Below are positions 16,789 to 25,470 of a stretch of 64,000 nt of DNA, piece after piece (position 1 is the stretch's first letter; the number at the start of each line of letters is the position of its first letter). The DNA comes from Actinomadura macrotermitis (lineage in GTDB: Bacteria; Actinomycetota; Actinomycetes; Streptosporangiales; Streptosporangiaceae): NCBI RefSeq assembly GCF_009604375.1, contig NZ_WEGH01000002.1, positions 396,073 through 460,072 on the forward strand. The letters are read 5' to 3'. The position numbers and the translations under genes are program-made. Below the pieces are notes generated by a model. That model worked only from the letters and a program-made list of their open reading frames with translations, did no database searches and was not told the origin of the DNA.

Positions 16789-18357
16789 ATGGAGGACGAG
16801 CACCTCCTGCTGATCTACCGCTCGCCCGTACGCCAGTGGCGCCGCACCGCCGGGTGGATCGCGGACGCGCTGGCGCGCGAGGAGAAGGTGTACTGCACGC
16901 ACCGTCCCGGCGACGACGTGCTGGCCCGGCTGACCGGCGGGACCGCCCCCGAGTCGGTGGACCTGGCGCGCGGGACGCGCGAGCTGCTGGAGGAGGCGCT
17001 GCGCTCGGGGCGGCTGGAGCTGCTGGACGCCGCGCACCGGCACGACGGCACCGGCGGCGACCACCGGGCGCTGCGGGACCGGCTGCTGGAGCTGGTCGAG
17101 CGGGCCCGCGCCGACGGCCACGCCGGGGTCGCGATGACCGCCGACGAGGTCGCGATGCACATCCTGGCGCCCGACCCGGCCGAGCTCGTCGCGCACGAGC
17201 GGGACCTGGCCCGGCTCGCCGCCGGGCAGCGGGTCCGGCTGCTCTGCCGGTACCAGCTGGACGCCGGGCCGCCCGGGCTGCTCACCGAGGTGGCGGGCGC
17301 GCACGGCGGCGTCGACGACCTGCTGTGGTCGGCGCAGCGGCGCGGCGACCGGCTGCTGGTGTGCGGCGAGGTCGACGCCGCCGACGCGGACCGCTTCGCC
17401 GCCGTGCTGGCCGGCGCCGTGCGGGAGGGCGTCGCCTCCGTCGACCTGGCCGGCGCCCGGTACCTGTCGGCCGCCGGGATCGCGGCGCTGGAGGAGGCCG
17501 CGCGGCTGCGCGCCGGGCAGGGCGGCACGCTGGAGCTCACCGGCGTCCCGCCGCTGCTGCGCAACGCGCTGGAGGCGGTCGGCCTCACCGAGCGGGTGCC
17601 GGCGCTGATCAGCGCCGCGCCGCCGGACGGGTCCTGCCTGCCCGCCGAGGAGCTGGCCGAGGTCACCCAGCTGCTGCTGAAGGCCGGCAGCGTCGCCGAG
17701 GTCCTGCAGCGCATCGCCGACGCCGCGCTGCTGCTGGTCCCCGGCGCCGACGTCGTCAGCTTCACCCTGCGCGAGGAGGACGGCACCCTGCACACCCCCG
17801 TGCAGACCTCGCCGGCCGCCGGCGAGCTGGACCGGGTCCAGTACGAGATCGGCGAGGGGCCCTGCCTGGACGCCGTGCTCGCCGACGGGCCCGCGTTCGT
17901 CGAGAGCACCGGCCTGGCGGACGAGCCGCGCTGGCCCCGGTTCGGGCCGGTCGCCGCCGGGCACGGGATGAACGCCGTGCTGACCACGGCGCTGATCCCC
18001 GGCCCCGGCCCCGAGGTCGCGGCGGGCGCGCTCAACCTGTACTCGCGCGGCACCGGCGGCTGGGACGCCGGCAGCCGCGACGTCGCGCTGGTCCTGGCCG
18101 GCCACGCCTCGCTCGCCCTGGCCGGGCTGCGCGCCCGCGACGCCGCTGACCTGGCGGCCGCCGACCTGCGCCGCGCCATCGACAGCCGCGACGTCATCGG
18201 GCAGGCCAAGGGGATCTTGATGTCGCGGCGCGGGATCACCGCCGAGGAGGCGTTCGCGCTGCTGTCGCGCACCTCGCAGAACCTCAACGTCAAGCTCGCC
18301 GACCTGGCCCGGGTGCTGGCCGAGCGGCCGGGTGAGGTGGACCTCCCGGACGGCTGA
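16789..18357 (+). CDS. MEDS-STAS-GAF-ANTAR multidomain sensor/antiterminator
   Basis: This 522-residue protein joins four regulatory modules. Residues 4-165 form a MEDS (DcmR-like) sensory domain (HLLLIYRSPVRQWRRTAGWI, EKVYCTHRPGDD, DGHAGVAMTADE). About 184-270 is a STAS domain (VDLAGARYLSAAGIAALEEA). About 287-430 is a GAF domain (IADAALLLVPGADVVSFTL, GEGPCLDAV). About 458-512 is an ANTAR RNA-binding domain (IDSRDVIGQAKGILMSRRG, TAEEAFALL). ANTAR proteins bind twin stem-loops in nascent RNA and prevent termination. The STAS domain lacks an obvious phosphorylatable DSSG. ATG 16789 follows AAAGGACCAGGTC. Ligand and RNA targets are unknown. Confidence 0.85.
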   Translation: MEDEHLLLIYRSPVRQWRRTAGWIADALAREEKVYCTHRPGDDVLARLTGGTAPESVDLARGTRELLEEALRSGRLELLDAAHRHDGTGGDHRALRDRLLELVERARADGHAGVAMTADEVAMHILAPDPAELVAHERDLARLAAGQRVRLLCRYQLDAGPPGLLTEVAGAHGGVDDLLWSAQRRGDRLLVCGEVDAADADRFAAVLAGAVREGVASVDLAGARYLSAAGIAALEEAARLRAGQGGTLELTGVPPLLRNALEAVGLTERVPALISAAPPDGSCLPAEELAEVTQLLLKAGSVAEVLQRIADAALLLVPGADVVSFTLREEDGTLHTPVQTSPAAGELDRVQYEIGEGPCLDAVLADGPAFVESTGLADEPRWPRFGPVAAGHGMNAVLTTALIPGPGPEVAAGALNLYSRGTGGWDAGSRDVALVLAGHASLALAGLRARDAADLAAADLRRAIDSRDVIGQAKGILMSRRGITAEEAFALLSRTSQNLNVKLADLARVLAERPGEVDLPDG

Positions 18358-18376
18358 AGCCCTGGTCAAGTGCCGT

Positions 18377-18400
18377 GTTTGGCCGCGTGACGCCGGGTAG
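18377..18400 (+). promoter_or_regulatory. Sigma-B/SigH-type stress promoter
   Basis: GTTT (18377-18380), 14 bases, then GGGTAG (18395-18400) matches the GTTT-N13-16-GGGTA(T) consensus of actinobacterial sigma-B-like factors. It lies about 43 bases upstream of the flavin reductase start. An inverted repeat begins at the -10. Confidence 0.5.
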
Positions 18401-18422
18401 GTGCCTGACCTGACCACCTACC
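18396..18422. promoter_or_regulatory. Inverted repeat overlapping the predicted stress promoter
   Basis: Perfect 8-bp arms GGTAGGTG and CACCTACC around 11 bases. It covers the -10 and start region of the predicted promoter, so it could be an operator or a hairpin at the 5' end of the message. Confidence 0.45.
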
Positions 18423-18442
18423 GAGCCCGGGAGGCCCGGCGC

Positions 18443-19048
18443 ATGCGAGCCGTCGTCATCAACTGCACGCTGAAGCCCTCGCCCGAAACGACCAACACCG
18501 GCGCGCTCGCCGAGGTGGTGGTGGGCGCGCTGCGCGAGCGCGGGGTGCAGGTCGAGACGGTCCGGGCCGTCGACCTGAACCTGCCGCCGGGCGTGCGGAC
18601 CGACATGGGCGAGGGCGACGACTGGCCGGGCGTGCACCGCTCGCTGCTGGACGCGGAGATCCTGGTGATCGCCACGCCGACCTGGGCCGGGCACCCGTCC
18701 TCCATCGCGCAGCGGGTCATCGAGCGGATGGACGCGATGATGTCGGAGACCGACGACGCGGAGCGGCCGGTCGCCTACAACCGGGTCGCGGGCGTCGTCG
18801 TCACCGGCAACGAGGACGGCGCGCACCACGTCATCAGCGAGGTCGCCGGGGCGCTCATCGACTACGGCTACACCGTGCCCGGCCAGGCGTGGACCTACTG
18901 GAACCGCGGCCCCGGGCCGGGCCCGAGCTACCTGGACGCCGACAGCGGGCACGACTGGTCGGCCAAGACCGGCCGCGCGATGGCCGCGAACCTGGTGGCC
19001 GTCGCCGAGGCGCTCGCCGCCCGGCCCATCCCGGCGCCCCCGTCCTAG
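18443..19048 (+). CDS. NADPH-dependent FMN reductase/flavodoxin-like oxidoreductase
   Basis: A 201-residue flavodoxin-fold protein. The first strand and phosphate loop are MRAVVINCTLKPSPETTNTG, the second FMN contact is IATPTWAGHPSSIAQRVIER, and GVVVTGNEDGAHHV follows. These are marks of the NADPH-dependent FMN reductase group. It would reduce FMN or quinone-like compounds. ATG 18443 follows GGGAGG at eight bases. It lies 27 bases before an alcohol dehydrogenase, and the pair sits behind a possible sigma-B-type promoter, suggesting a redox stress role. Confidence 0.8.
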   Translation: MRAVVINCTLKPSPETTNTGALAEVVVGALRERGVQVETVRAVDLNLPPGVRTDMGEGDDWPGVHRSLLDAEILVIATPTWAGHPSSIAQRVIERMDAMMSETDDAERPVAYNRVAGVVVTGNEDGAHHVISEVAGALIDYGYTVPGQAWTYWNRGPGPGPSYLDADSGHDWSAKTGRAMAANLVAVAEALAARPIPAPPS

Positions 19049-19075
19049 ACCACCCCCGAAGCAGGGAGAACCTCC

Positions 19076-20257
19076 ATGAAGGCCGTCACCTGGCATGGCA
19101 AGCGCGACGTTCGGGTGGAGTCGGTGCCCGATCCGGTGATCAAGGAGCCGACCGACGCGATCATCAAGGTCACCTCGACCGGGGTCTGCGGCTCGGACCT
19201 GCACCTGTACGAGGTGCTCGGGCCGTTCCTCAGCGAGGGGGACGTGCTCGGCCACGAGCCGATGGGCGTCGTGGAGGAGGTCGGCGCGGACGTCGCGCAC
19301 ATCTCCCCCGGCGACCGGGTGGTCATTCCGTTCACCATCGCCTGCGGGCACTGCCACATGTGCGGGCTGAAGCTCTACTCCCAGTGCGAGACGACCCAGG
19401 TCCGCGAGCACGGCATGGGCGCGGCGCTGTTCGGCTACACGAAGCTGTACGGGCAGGTCCCGGGCGGGCAGGCCGAGTACCTGCGCGTCCCGCAGGCCCA
19501 GTTCGGGCCGATCCCGGTACCCGAGGGGCCGCCGGACGAGCGGTTCGTCTACCTGTCGGACGTGCTGCCGACCGCCTGGCAGGCGGTCGAGTACGCGCAG
19601 ATCCCCGTCGGCGGGTCCGTCACCGTCCTCGGGCTCGGGCCGATCGGGCAGATGTCGGCGCGCATCGCCCGGCACCGCGGCGCCCGCGTCATCGGCGTGG
19701 ACCTGGTGCCCGAGCGGCTGGCGATGGCGCGGCGGCACGACATCGAGACCCTGGACCTGCGCGAGGCCGGCGACGTCGCGGCGGCGGTCCGCGACCTGAC
19801 CGACGGGCGCGGCACCGACGCGGTGATCGACGCGGTCGGCATGGAGGCGCACGGGTCGCCGGCCGGCAAGCTCGCGCAGACGCTGACGGGGTTCCTGCCC
19901 GACCGGGTCGCCGCGCCGCTGATGACGCACGCGGGCGTGGACCGGCTGGCCGCGCTGACGCTGGCCATCGAGACCGTCCGGCGCGGCGGCACCATCTCGA
20001 TCTCGGGCGTGTACGGCGGGACGGCCGACCCGATGCCGATGCTGCAGATGTTCGACAAGGGCATCACGCTGCGGATGGGGCAGGCCAACGTCCGGCGCTG
20101 GATCGACGACCTGATGCCGCTGGTCACCGCCGACGAGGACCCGCTCGGCGTGATGGACCTGGCCACCCACCGGCTGCCGCTGGACCAGGCCCCGCACGCC
20201 TACGAGATCTTCCAGAAGAAGCAGGACGGCGCGATCAAGGTACTGCTGACGCCCTGA
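19076..20257 (+). CDS. Zinc-dependent alcohol/aldehyde dehydrogenase (glutathione-independent formaldehyde dehydrogenase type)
   Basis: This 393-residue MDR enzyme has the catalytic zinc residues in GVCGSDLHLYE and GHEPMGVVEEVG, a structural-zinc-like cluster CGHCHMCGLKLYSQC and the Rossmann motif GLGPIGQMSA. An insertion between the Rossmann motif and C-terminus (GMEAHGSPAGKLAQT...) matches the glutathione-independent formaldehyde dehydrogenase subgroup, so small aldehydes or alcohols are likely substrates. GGGAGAACCTCC precedes the ATG. It probably shares a transcript with the flavin reductase. Confidence 0.82.
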   Translation: MKAVTWHGKRDVRVESVPDPVIKEPTDAIIKVTSTGVCGSDLHLYEVLGPFLSEGDVLGHEPMGVVEEVGADVAHISPGDRVVIPFTIACGHCHMCGLKLYSQCETTQVREHGMGAALFGYTKLYGQVPGGQAEYLRVPQAQFGPIPVPEGPPDERFVYLSDVLPTAWQAVEYAQIPVGGSVTVLGLGPIGQMSARIARHRGARVIGVDLVPERLAMARRHDIETLDLREAGDVAAAVRDLTDGRGTDAVIDAVGMEAHGSPAGKLAQTLTGFLPDRVAAPLMTHAGVDRLAALTLAIETVRRGGTISISGVYGGTADPMPMLQMFDKGITLRMGQANVRRWIDDLMPLVTADEDPLGVMDLATHRLPLDQAPHAYEIFQKKQDGAIKVLLTP

Positions 20258-20411
20258 CCGGCCCGGCCGGCTCTTTGCCTGATACCTACCAAAGGTCCGT
20301 TGACTCGGTCCCCGTGCGCGGCACATTCTGAGGAGGTGCCGGCCGCCCGCACGGGGCCGCACGGGTCCAGCAGCGCGGCCCGCCCTGTTCCCTACAGGTG
20401 TGAGGTGAGCG

Positions 20412-20747
20412 ATGCTGAGCAGCACGACGCACGTCGAGCGCACCGCCGACGCCGCCGTCCTGTACTTCCCGCCCGAGGTCGACCTGGCCAACGCGGACGA
20501 CCTGCGCTCGGGCGCCCTGCGCCTGCTGAACCGGGGCGTCCCCGCCCTGGTCATGGACCTGATCGGCTGCCGCTTCTGCGACTCCAGCGGCGTCAACGTC
20601 ATCCTGCGCGCCCACATCCGCGCCAAGGCCCTCGGCACGCCGCTGTACGTGCGGCTGCCCGCGACGGGCCTGGTCCGGCGGATCTGCGACATCGCGGGCG
20701 TCACCCGCCTCGTCCCCCTGGCAGACCACAGCGCGTCCCCCGCCTAG
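20412..20747 (+). CDS. STAS-domain anti-anti-sigma factor-like protein
   Basis: A 111-residue single STAS domain: VERTADAAVLYFPPEVDLAN, then VMDLIGCRFCDSSGVNVILR with the phosphorylatable Ser in DSSG. Such proteins bind anti-sigma kinases of the RsbW/SpoIIAB type when unphosphorylated. No kinase or sigma partner is encoded beside it. The 154 bases between it and the dehydrogenase hold no clear gene. Its stop is followed by a terminator hairpin. Confidence 0.82.
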   Translation: MLSSTTHVERTADAAVLYFPPEVDLANADDLRSGALRLLNRGVPALVMDLIGCRFCDSSGVNVILRAHIRAKALGTPLYVRLPATGLVRRICDIAGVTRLVPLADHSASPA

Positions 20748-20816
20748 CGTTCCCCCGCGAAAGCCGCACCGAAGACGGCGGCGCCCGTCCAGATCTTTCA
20801 TTCATCGGACGGGCTG

Positions 20817-20852
20817 AGGCCCGGCACGGGATCGTTGTCCTGTGCCGGGCCT
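20817..20852 (+). terminator. Terminator hairpin after STAS gene
   Basis: Perfect 11-bp arms AGGCCCGGCAC and complement around a 14-base loop, followed by GAGGTTTT. It is placed 70 bases after the STAS stop. Confidence 0.75.
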
Positions 20853-20890
20853 GAGGTTTTCGGGAATGGCAGGGGTTTGTTCTGTGAATG

Positions 20891-20911
20891 CGGTTCCCCA
20901 GTGGGGAACCG
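20891..20911 (-). terminator. Hairpin downstream of the micro membrane protein
   Basis: CGGTTCCCC and GGGGAACCG, 9 bp each, flank AGT. It lies 11 bases beyond the stop of the minus-strand micro membrane protein and so probably ends its message. It also backs up the terminator of the convergent STAS gene. Confidence 0.65.
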
Positions 20912-20921
20912 GGGGCGTGGG

Positions 20922-21068
20922 TTAATGGAAGATGCTCACCCCGCCCGGGCCGACCAGCAGGCCGACGACGATCAGGACGGCGCCCCACAGGATGTCGCGC
21001 CGCGCGATGAGCACATAGATGCCGGAGATGACCAGGACCACTGCGATGAGCCAGAGTAGAAAAGCCAT
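20922..21068 (-). CDS. 48-residue GPGG-motif membrane protein (DUF6131-like)
   Basis: Two hydrophobic helices separated by a short basic turn (LIARRDILWG) end in GPGGVSIFH. This is the GPGG-tail micro membrane protein common in actinobacteria; the function is unknown. The ATG at 21068 gives MAFLLWLIAVVLVISG; a longer in-frame start at 21107 adds 13 polar residues that relatives lack. There is no strong ribosome site. A TTGACA lies about 25 bases upstream on the same strand. Confidence 0.65.
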   Translation of the reverse strand: MAFLLWLIAVVLVISGIYVLIARRDILWGAVLIVVGLLVGPGGVSIFH

Positions 21069-21312
21069 GCGCCAGGGATCCCCGCAGCGGTCTATGTCAA
21101 ACAACATCTATCGGGGAAATTAACCGGATACAGATCACATTCGGCCGTCGCGGAATGTGATCGAGGGGTCACTTTCACGGACGGGCGGCGGCGGGGTCAC
21201 GGGGCGTCGCCGGGGCGGTCCGGAGCGTGCCGGATCTCCGGGATGCCGCTGCGCATCGCGATTTTGCGGATATTGTTCCCCATTGGGGTTGTTGCTCTAC
21301 CTAAGGAAGACG

Positions 21313-22551
21313 GTGCGACGGGGAACCGCGTTGATCGCGCTCATGGCGGTGCTGGCCTCGGCCTGCTCCGGAGGCAGTGACGGCAAGACCACGACGTCCG
21401 AGGGCGGGCACGACGGCGCCCCCGCGGTGACGATCAGCCCGGCGAACGCGGCCGTCGACGCCGCGCCCGACAAGGGCGTCACGGTGACCGCGGCGGGCGG
21501 CACGCTCAGCCAGGTGTCGGTGAAGTACAAGGGCGCCGACGTCCCCGGCACGCTGTCGGACGACAAGCGGACCTGGCACTCGGCCTGGACGCTCACGCCC
21601 GGCGGCAGGTACCAGGTGACGGCGACCGCGGCGAGCGCCAAGGGCAAGACCACGACGGCGACCAGCGCGTTCCGGACCGGGAAGAACGTCGCCGCCACCA
21701 AGATCCTCAACGTCATCCCGGCGACCGGCGACAAGGTCGGCACCGGCATGCCGATCCTGATCCAGTTCAGCAAGGCCGTCCCGGCCAAGGCGCGGCCGGC
21801 CGTCGAGAAGGCGCTGGAGATCACCTCCACCCACCCGACCGAGGGCGCCTGGCGCTGGCTGAGCGCCGGCGAGTCGTTCAACGGCCTGCCCTCGGTGGTG
21901 TTCCGGCCGCGCAAGCCGTGGACGCCGAACCAGAAGGTGCGCGTCACCGCGCACTACGCGGGCCTGCGCATCGGCGACTCGGTGTACGGCGACAAGGACG
22001 TCACCCACGACTTCACGATCGGCGACTCGCACGTCATCACGGTCAACGCCAAGACCGACAAGCTGGTGGTCCGCAAGAACGGCAAGGTCGTCAAGACCTG
22101 GGGCGTCAGCCTCGGCGCGGGCGGCGACGTGCAGGCCGACGGCGTCGACCACCTGCTCACCACCAGCGGCGTGCACCTGACGATGAACAAGAGCAGGCTG
22201 GAGCGCATGCGGCCGCCCGGCAAGAAGAAGGGCGACCCGGGCTGGTACGACGAGCAGGTGCCCTGGGCCTACCGCATCTCCAACAGCGGCGAGTACATCC
22301 ACCAGAACATGGACGACCCGTCCTGCCTCGGCAACCGCAACTGCAGCCACGGCTGCGTGCGCTCGCCCGAGTCGGCCGCCATGTGGTTCTACAAGTGGGC
22401 CTACATGGGCGACATGGTGACGATCACCGGCACCGCCCGCAAACTCGACTGGACCAACGGCTTCGGCTACTGGCAGCTGCCGTTCGAGCGCTGGACGCAG
22501 GGCGGCGCGCTGAAGCAGCCGGTCACCACGACGGCGCGGGCCGCCTCCTGA
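21313..22551 (+). CDS. L,D-transpeptidase lipoprotein (YkuD family)
   Basis: A 412-residue exported cell-wall cross-linking enzyme. A lipoprotein signal (LIALMAVLASACSGG) leads to two Ig-like domains (about 45-150 and 150-250) and a YkuD domain with the catalytic SHGCVRSPESAAMWF motif. It would form 3-3 bonds between meso-diaminopimelate residues of peptidoglycan, as in mycobacterial LdtMt2-type proteins. GTG at 21313, with AAGGAAG just upstream, is taken as the start because it places the signal peptide at the N-terminus. The next gene encodes an MreB-like protein, so both may concern the wall. Confidence 0.88.
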   Translation: MRRGTALIALMAVLASACSGGSDGKTTTSEGGHDGAPAVTISPANAAVDAAPDKGVTVTAAGGTLSQVSVKYKGADVPGTLSDDKRTWHSAWTLTPGGRYQVTATAASAKGKTTTATSAFRTGKNVAATKILNVIPATGDKVGTGMPILIQFSKAVPAKARPAVEKALEITSTHPTEGAWRWLSAGESFNGLPSVVFRPRKPWTPNQKVRVTAHYAGLRIGDSVYGDKDVTHDFTIGDSHVITVNAKTDKLVVRKNGKVVKTWGVSLGAGGDVQADGVDHLLTTSGVHLTMNKSRLERMRPPGKKKGDPGWYDEQVPWAYRISNSGEYIHQNMDDPSCLGNRNCSHGCVRSPESAAMWFYKWAYMGDMVTITGTARKLDWTNGFGYWQLPFERWTQGGALKQPVTTTARAAS

Positions 22552-22658
22552 CGGCAGGCTTTGCCGTTCCGGGACGGACGACTGGTGTTACCCCAAACCC
22601 TCCCAGGTAAGGGCTGGTAGCAGGAATACCGCTGTGCTACCAGGTGCCGGGAGGAAGC

Positions 22659-23732
22659 GTGTTTCTACGGGGCTTTCCGGGACGTCCTACCGCGCTCGAC
22701 CTCGGCAGCACCCTCGTCCGGATGCACATCGCCGGGCGCGGCCTCATCGCCGCCGAGCCGTGCGCCCTCGCGCGCTGCCGGCAGACGGGCCGGGTGCTGG
22801 CGGTCGGCCGGGCCGCGCTGGAGCTGGCGGCCAAGCGTCCCGACGTCAAGCTGATCCGGCCGGTCCGCCTCGGCGTGCCGGCCGAGCAGGAGGACACCGA
22901 GGCGATCTTGCGGCGGCTGCTGCGCCGCAGCCACGGCAGCCGCTACTTCGCGCGGCCGCGGATGGTGGTGGCCGCGCCGAGCTCGATCACCCCGGTGCAG
23001 CACGGCGCGGTCTGCGAGGCCGCCTACCGGGCCGGGGCGCGACGGCTGACCGTGGTGCCGCGGCCGCTCGCCGCGGCGGTCGGCGCGGGGCTGCTCGGGC
23101 CGGGCCGCGAGATCGCCGTCGTCGCCGACATCGGCGCGCACGTCACCGACATCGGCCTGGTCTCCTTCGGCGGGCTGGCCGGCTCGGCGACGCTGCCGAT
23201 CGGCGGCGCCACGCTGGACGAGGCGATCGTCGACCTGGTGCGCACCACGCACGAGCTGATCATCTCCGCCGAGACCGCGGAGGCCGCCAAGATCGCCATC
23301 GGCACGGCCGCGGCGAACCGGGTCCGGCACGAGCGCCGCTGCCAGGTCTACGGGCGCGACGTGCACTCGGGCCTGCCGCGCACGGTGATGCTGTCCTGCG
23401 CCGAGGTGCACGAGGTGATCATGCCGCCGATCACCTCGATCGTGGCGGCGATCGCCGACCAGCTGGCCGCCAGCCCGCCCGACATCGCCGCCGAGCTGGT
23501 CAGCGCGGGGATCACGCTGACCGGCGGCTCGGCCGCGATCGAGGGGCTGGACCGGCTGGTGCACAAGGCCACCGGGCTGCCGGTGCGGGTCGCCGACGAC
23601 CCGGCCAACGCGGCGGTGACGGGCGCGGCGGCGCTGCTGGTGCAGCACCGCAAGAACACCGTCGGCGACCGGGCCGGCGACTACGGGCTGCTGTCGCTGC
23701 CCAAGCAGCGGTGGCCGTCGCGCGGCAGGTGA
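22659..23732 (+). CDS. MreB-like actin-fold protein with degenerate nucleotide loop
   Basis: This 357-residue protein follows MreB order: phosphate-1 strand TALDLGSTLVRMH, the VVAAPSSITPVQ segment, phosphate-2 VVADIGAHVTDIGLVSFGG and adenosine motif ITLTGGSAAIEGLDRLV. In MreB the phosphate-2 loop reads DIGGGTT; here it is DIGAHVT, so ATP binding or hydrolysis may be altered. It probably is a divergent MreB paralogue acting at the membrane or in sporulation-related wall growth. GTG 22659 follows GGGAGG. A 107-base gap to the transpeptidase gene may hold its own promoter. Confidence 0.78.
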   Translation: MFLRGFPGRPTALDLGSTLVRMHIAGRGLIAAEPCALARCRQTGRVLAVGRAALELAAKRPDVKLIRPVRLGVPAEQEDTEAILRRLLRRSHGSRYFARPRMVVAAPSSITPVQHGAVCEAAYRAGARRLTVVPRPLAAAVGAGLLGPGREIAVVADIGAHVTDIGLVSFGGLAGSATLPIGGATLDEAIVDLVRTTHELIISAETAEAAKIAIGTAAANRVRHERRCQVYGRDVHSGLPRTVMLSCAEVHEVIMPPITSIVAAIADQLAASPPDIAAELVSAGITLTGGSAAIEGLDRLVHKATGLPVRVADDPANAAVTGAAALLVQHRKNTVGDRAGDYGLLSLPKQRWPSRGR

Positions 23733-23745
23733 GGCCCGCGGCCGG

Positions 23746-24576
23746 TCACTCCCAGCGGGTGCCGGTGAGGCGCTCGTAGACCTCGACGTAGCGGGCGCGG
23801 GTGGCGTCCACGACCTCCTGCGGGATCTGCGGGCCTGGCGGGGTGCGGTCCCAGTCCAGGGTGCTGCTCCAGTCGCGCACGTACTGCTTGTCCAGGGAGT
23901 GCTGGGCCCGGCCCGGCCGCCACTCGTCCATCGGCCAGAAGCGCGAGGAGTCGGGGGTGAGCACCTCGTCGCCGAGCACGAGCGTGCCGTCGGCGGCGCG
24001 GCCGAACTCCAGCTTGGTGTCGGCGATGATGATGCCGCGCTCGGCGGCCAGCGCGGCGCCGCGCCGGTAGACCTCCAGCGTGGTCTCGCGCAGCTCGGCG
24101 GCGGTGTCGGCACCGATCTCGGCCACCACGTCGTCGTAGGTGATGAACTCGTCGTGGCCCTCGGTGGCCTTGGTGGTCGGGGTGAAGACCGGCTCGGGCA
24201 GCCGGGACGCCTCGGCCAGCCCCGGCGGCAGCGCGACGCCCGACACCGTGCCGGACTTCTGGTACTCCTTCAGGCCGAGGCCGGCCAGGTAGCCGCGCGC
24301 GATCCACTCGACCGGCAGCATGGTGAGCCGCCGGACGCGCAGCGCCCGGCCCTCCCACTCATCGGGCACGTCGGTGGCCGAGACGACGTGGTTGGGCACC
24401 ACGTCGGCCAGCTGCTCGAACCACCACAGCGACAGCCGGGTCAAGATCTTGCCCTTGTCCGGCACGATCGTGGGCAGCACCACGTCGTACACGCTCACCC
24501 GGTCGGAGGCGACCAGGATCAGGTCGCCGCCGTCGGCGTAGACGTCGCGGACCTTGCCGGAGTGGAGCAGTTCCAT
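23746..24576 (-). CDS. purC: Phosphoribosylaminoimidazole-succinocarboxamide synthase
   Basis: The 276-residue sequence matches SAICAR synthetase throughout: GKVRDVYADGGDLILVASDR, PVEWIARGYLAGLG, GIIIADTKLEFG and DEVLTPDSSRFWP. It joins aspartate to CAIR with ATP in purine synthesis. It lies nine bases after the GntR regulator on the same strand, so the two are co-transcribed. Length and motifs are standard. The start ATG has GAGGGAA upstream. Confidence 0.97.
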   Translation of the reverse strand: MELLHSGKVRDVYADGGDLILVASDRVSVYDVVLPTIVPDKGKILTRLSLWWFEQLADVVPNHVVSATDVPDEWEGRALRVRRLTMLPVEWIARGYLAGLGLKEYQKSGTVSGVALPPGLAEASRLPEPVFTPTTKATEGHDEFITYDDVVAEIGADTAAELRETTLEVYRRGAALAAERGIIIADTKLEFGRAADGTLVLGDEVLTPDSSRFWPMDEWRPGRAQHSLDKQYVRDWSSTLDWDRTPPGPQIPQEVVDATRARYVEVYERLTGTRWE

Positions 24577-24585
24577 GGTGTTCCC

Positions 24586-25332
24586 TCAGCTCGAGATCTC
24601 GTACTCGTAGGTCATCCAGCGGCCCGCGACCGAGACGAACTCGCCGTACTCCAGCACGGTGCCGTGCTCGTCGCGGATCCAGTTGCGGCCGCGCAGCACC
24701 GGCGCGCCGGGCTCGACGCCGAGGTCGGCGGCGTCGTCCCCGGTGGCGCGGCCGGCGGTGATCTGGTCGGTCTGCGGGCCGGCCGCGGCGCGCCCGGCCG
24801 CCTCGCGCAGGTAGCCGGGCGTGCCCCGGCCGAGCCGCTCGGCGGCCAGCAGCGCCGGGGCCCGCTCGGCGAGCGCGCCGTCCAGCCAGGACGTGGACGC
24901 CGAGACGGGGGCGCCGTCCTTGTAGGTCACCCGGTGCCGGCGCACCACCGGCGCGCCGGGCGGCAGGCCGAGCGCGTCGGCGACCCGGCCGGGGGCGGTG
25001 GTCAGCTCCGCCGCCCTGATCTCGGTGTGCTCGTCGGCGGGGTGGACCCGCCCGGTGCCGAGGGCGGCGACGACCCGGTCGCGCGGGGCGGTCAGCGTGC
25101 CGCGGGTGGTGACGATCGTGCCGACGCCGGGCACCCCGACGGCCAGTCCCTCGGCGCGCAGCGCGGCCAGCACCTTGGTCGCGGTCGCCATCGAGACGCC
25201 CCAGTCGCTCATGATCCTGCGGGCGGACGGCACATGGTCGCCCTCGCGGAGCGCGCCGGACTCGATCCGGGCCCGGATGTGCTTGACGACCTGCAGGTAG
25301 GGCGGGTCGGCGCGGTCGATCCGTGCGGTCAT
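24586..25332 (-). CDS. GntR-family transcriptional regulator (HutC/UTRA type)
   Basis: A 248-residue repressor-type protein: winged helix (PYLQVVKHIRARIESGALRE, VPSARRIMSDWGVSMATATKV) at about 10-75 and a UTRA effector domain with VVRRHRVTYKDGAPVSASTSW and GRNWIRDEHGTVLEYGEFVS. The start at 25332 is preceded by GAGGAGG. It is upstream of purC in one unit and has a palindrome in its own promoter region, suggesting autoregulation. The effector is not known. Confidence 0.88.
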   Translation of the reverse strand: MTARIDRADPPYLQVVKHIRARIESGALREGDHVPSARRIMSDWGVSMATATKVLAALRAEGLAVGVPGVGTIVTTRGTLTAPRDRVVAALGTGRVHPADEHTEIRAAELTTAPGRVADALGLPPGAPVVRRHRVTYKDGAPVSASTSWLDGALAERAPALLAAERLGRGTPGYLREAAGRAAAGPQTDQITAGRATGDDAADLGVEPGAPVLRGRNWIRDEHGTVLEYGEFVSVAGRWMTYEYEISS

Positions 25333-25350
25333 CGCACCTCCTCGGGGCCA

Positions 25351-25369
25351 GTGTACTAGTGCACTACAC
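25351..25369. promoter_or_regulatory. Candidate GntR operator
   Basis: The perfect palindrome TAGTGCACTA (25357-25366) lies within a wider imperfect repeat whose outer arms are GTGTA and TACAC. It is 19 bases upstream of the GntR start, in the region shared with the divergent micropeptide gene, so the GntR protein could control both directions. Confidence 0.5.
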
Positions 25370-25470
25370 ACCACGTCCGCATTGGGCCATTTGCCGGGAA
25401 ACGGTGGTGGCGTTGGCATCTGACGGCGATAGTGACCCCTTGTGGGTTTTCAACCTGACTGGAGGGGACC

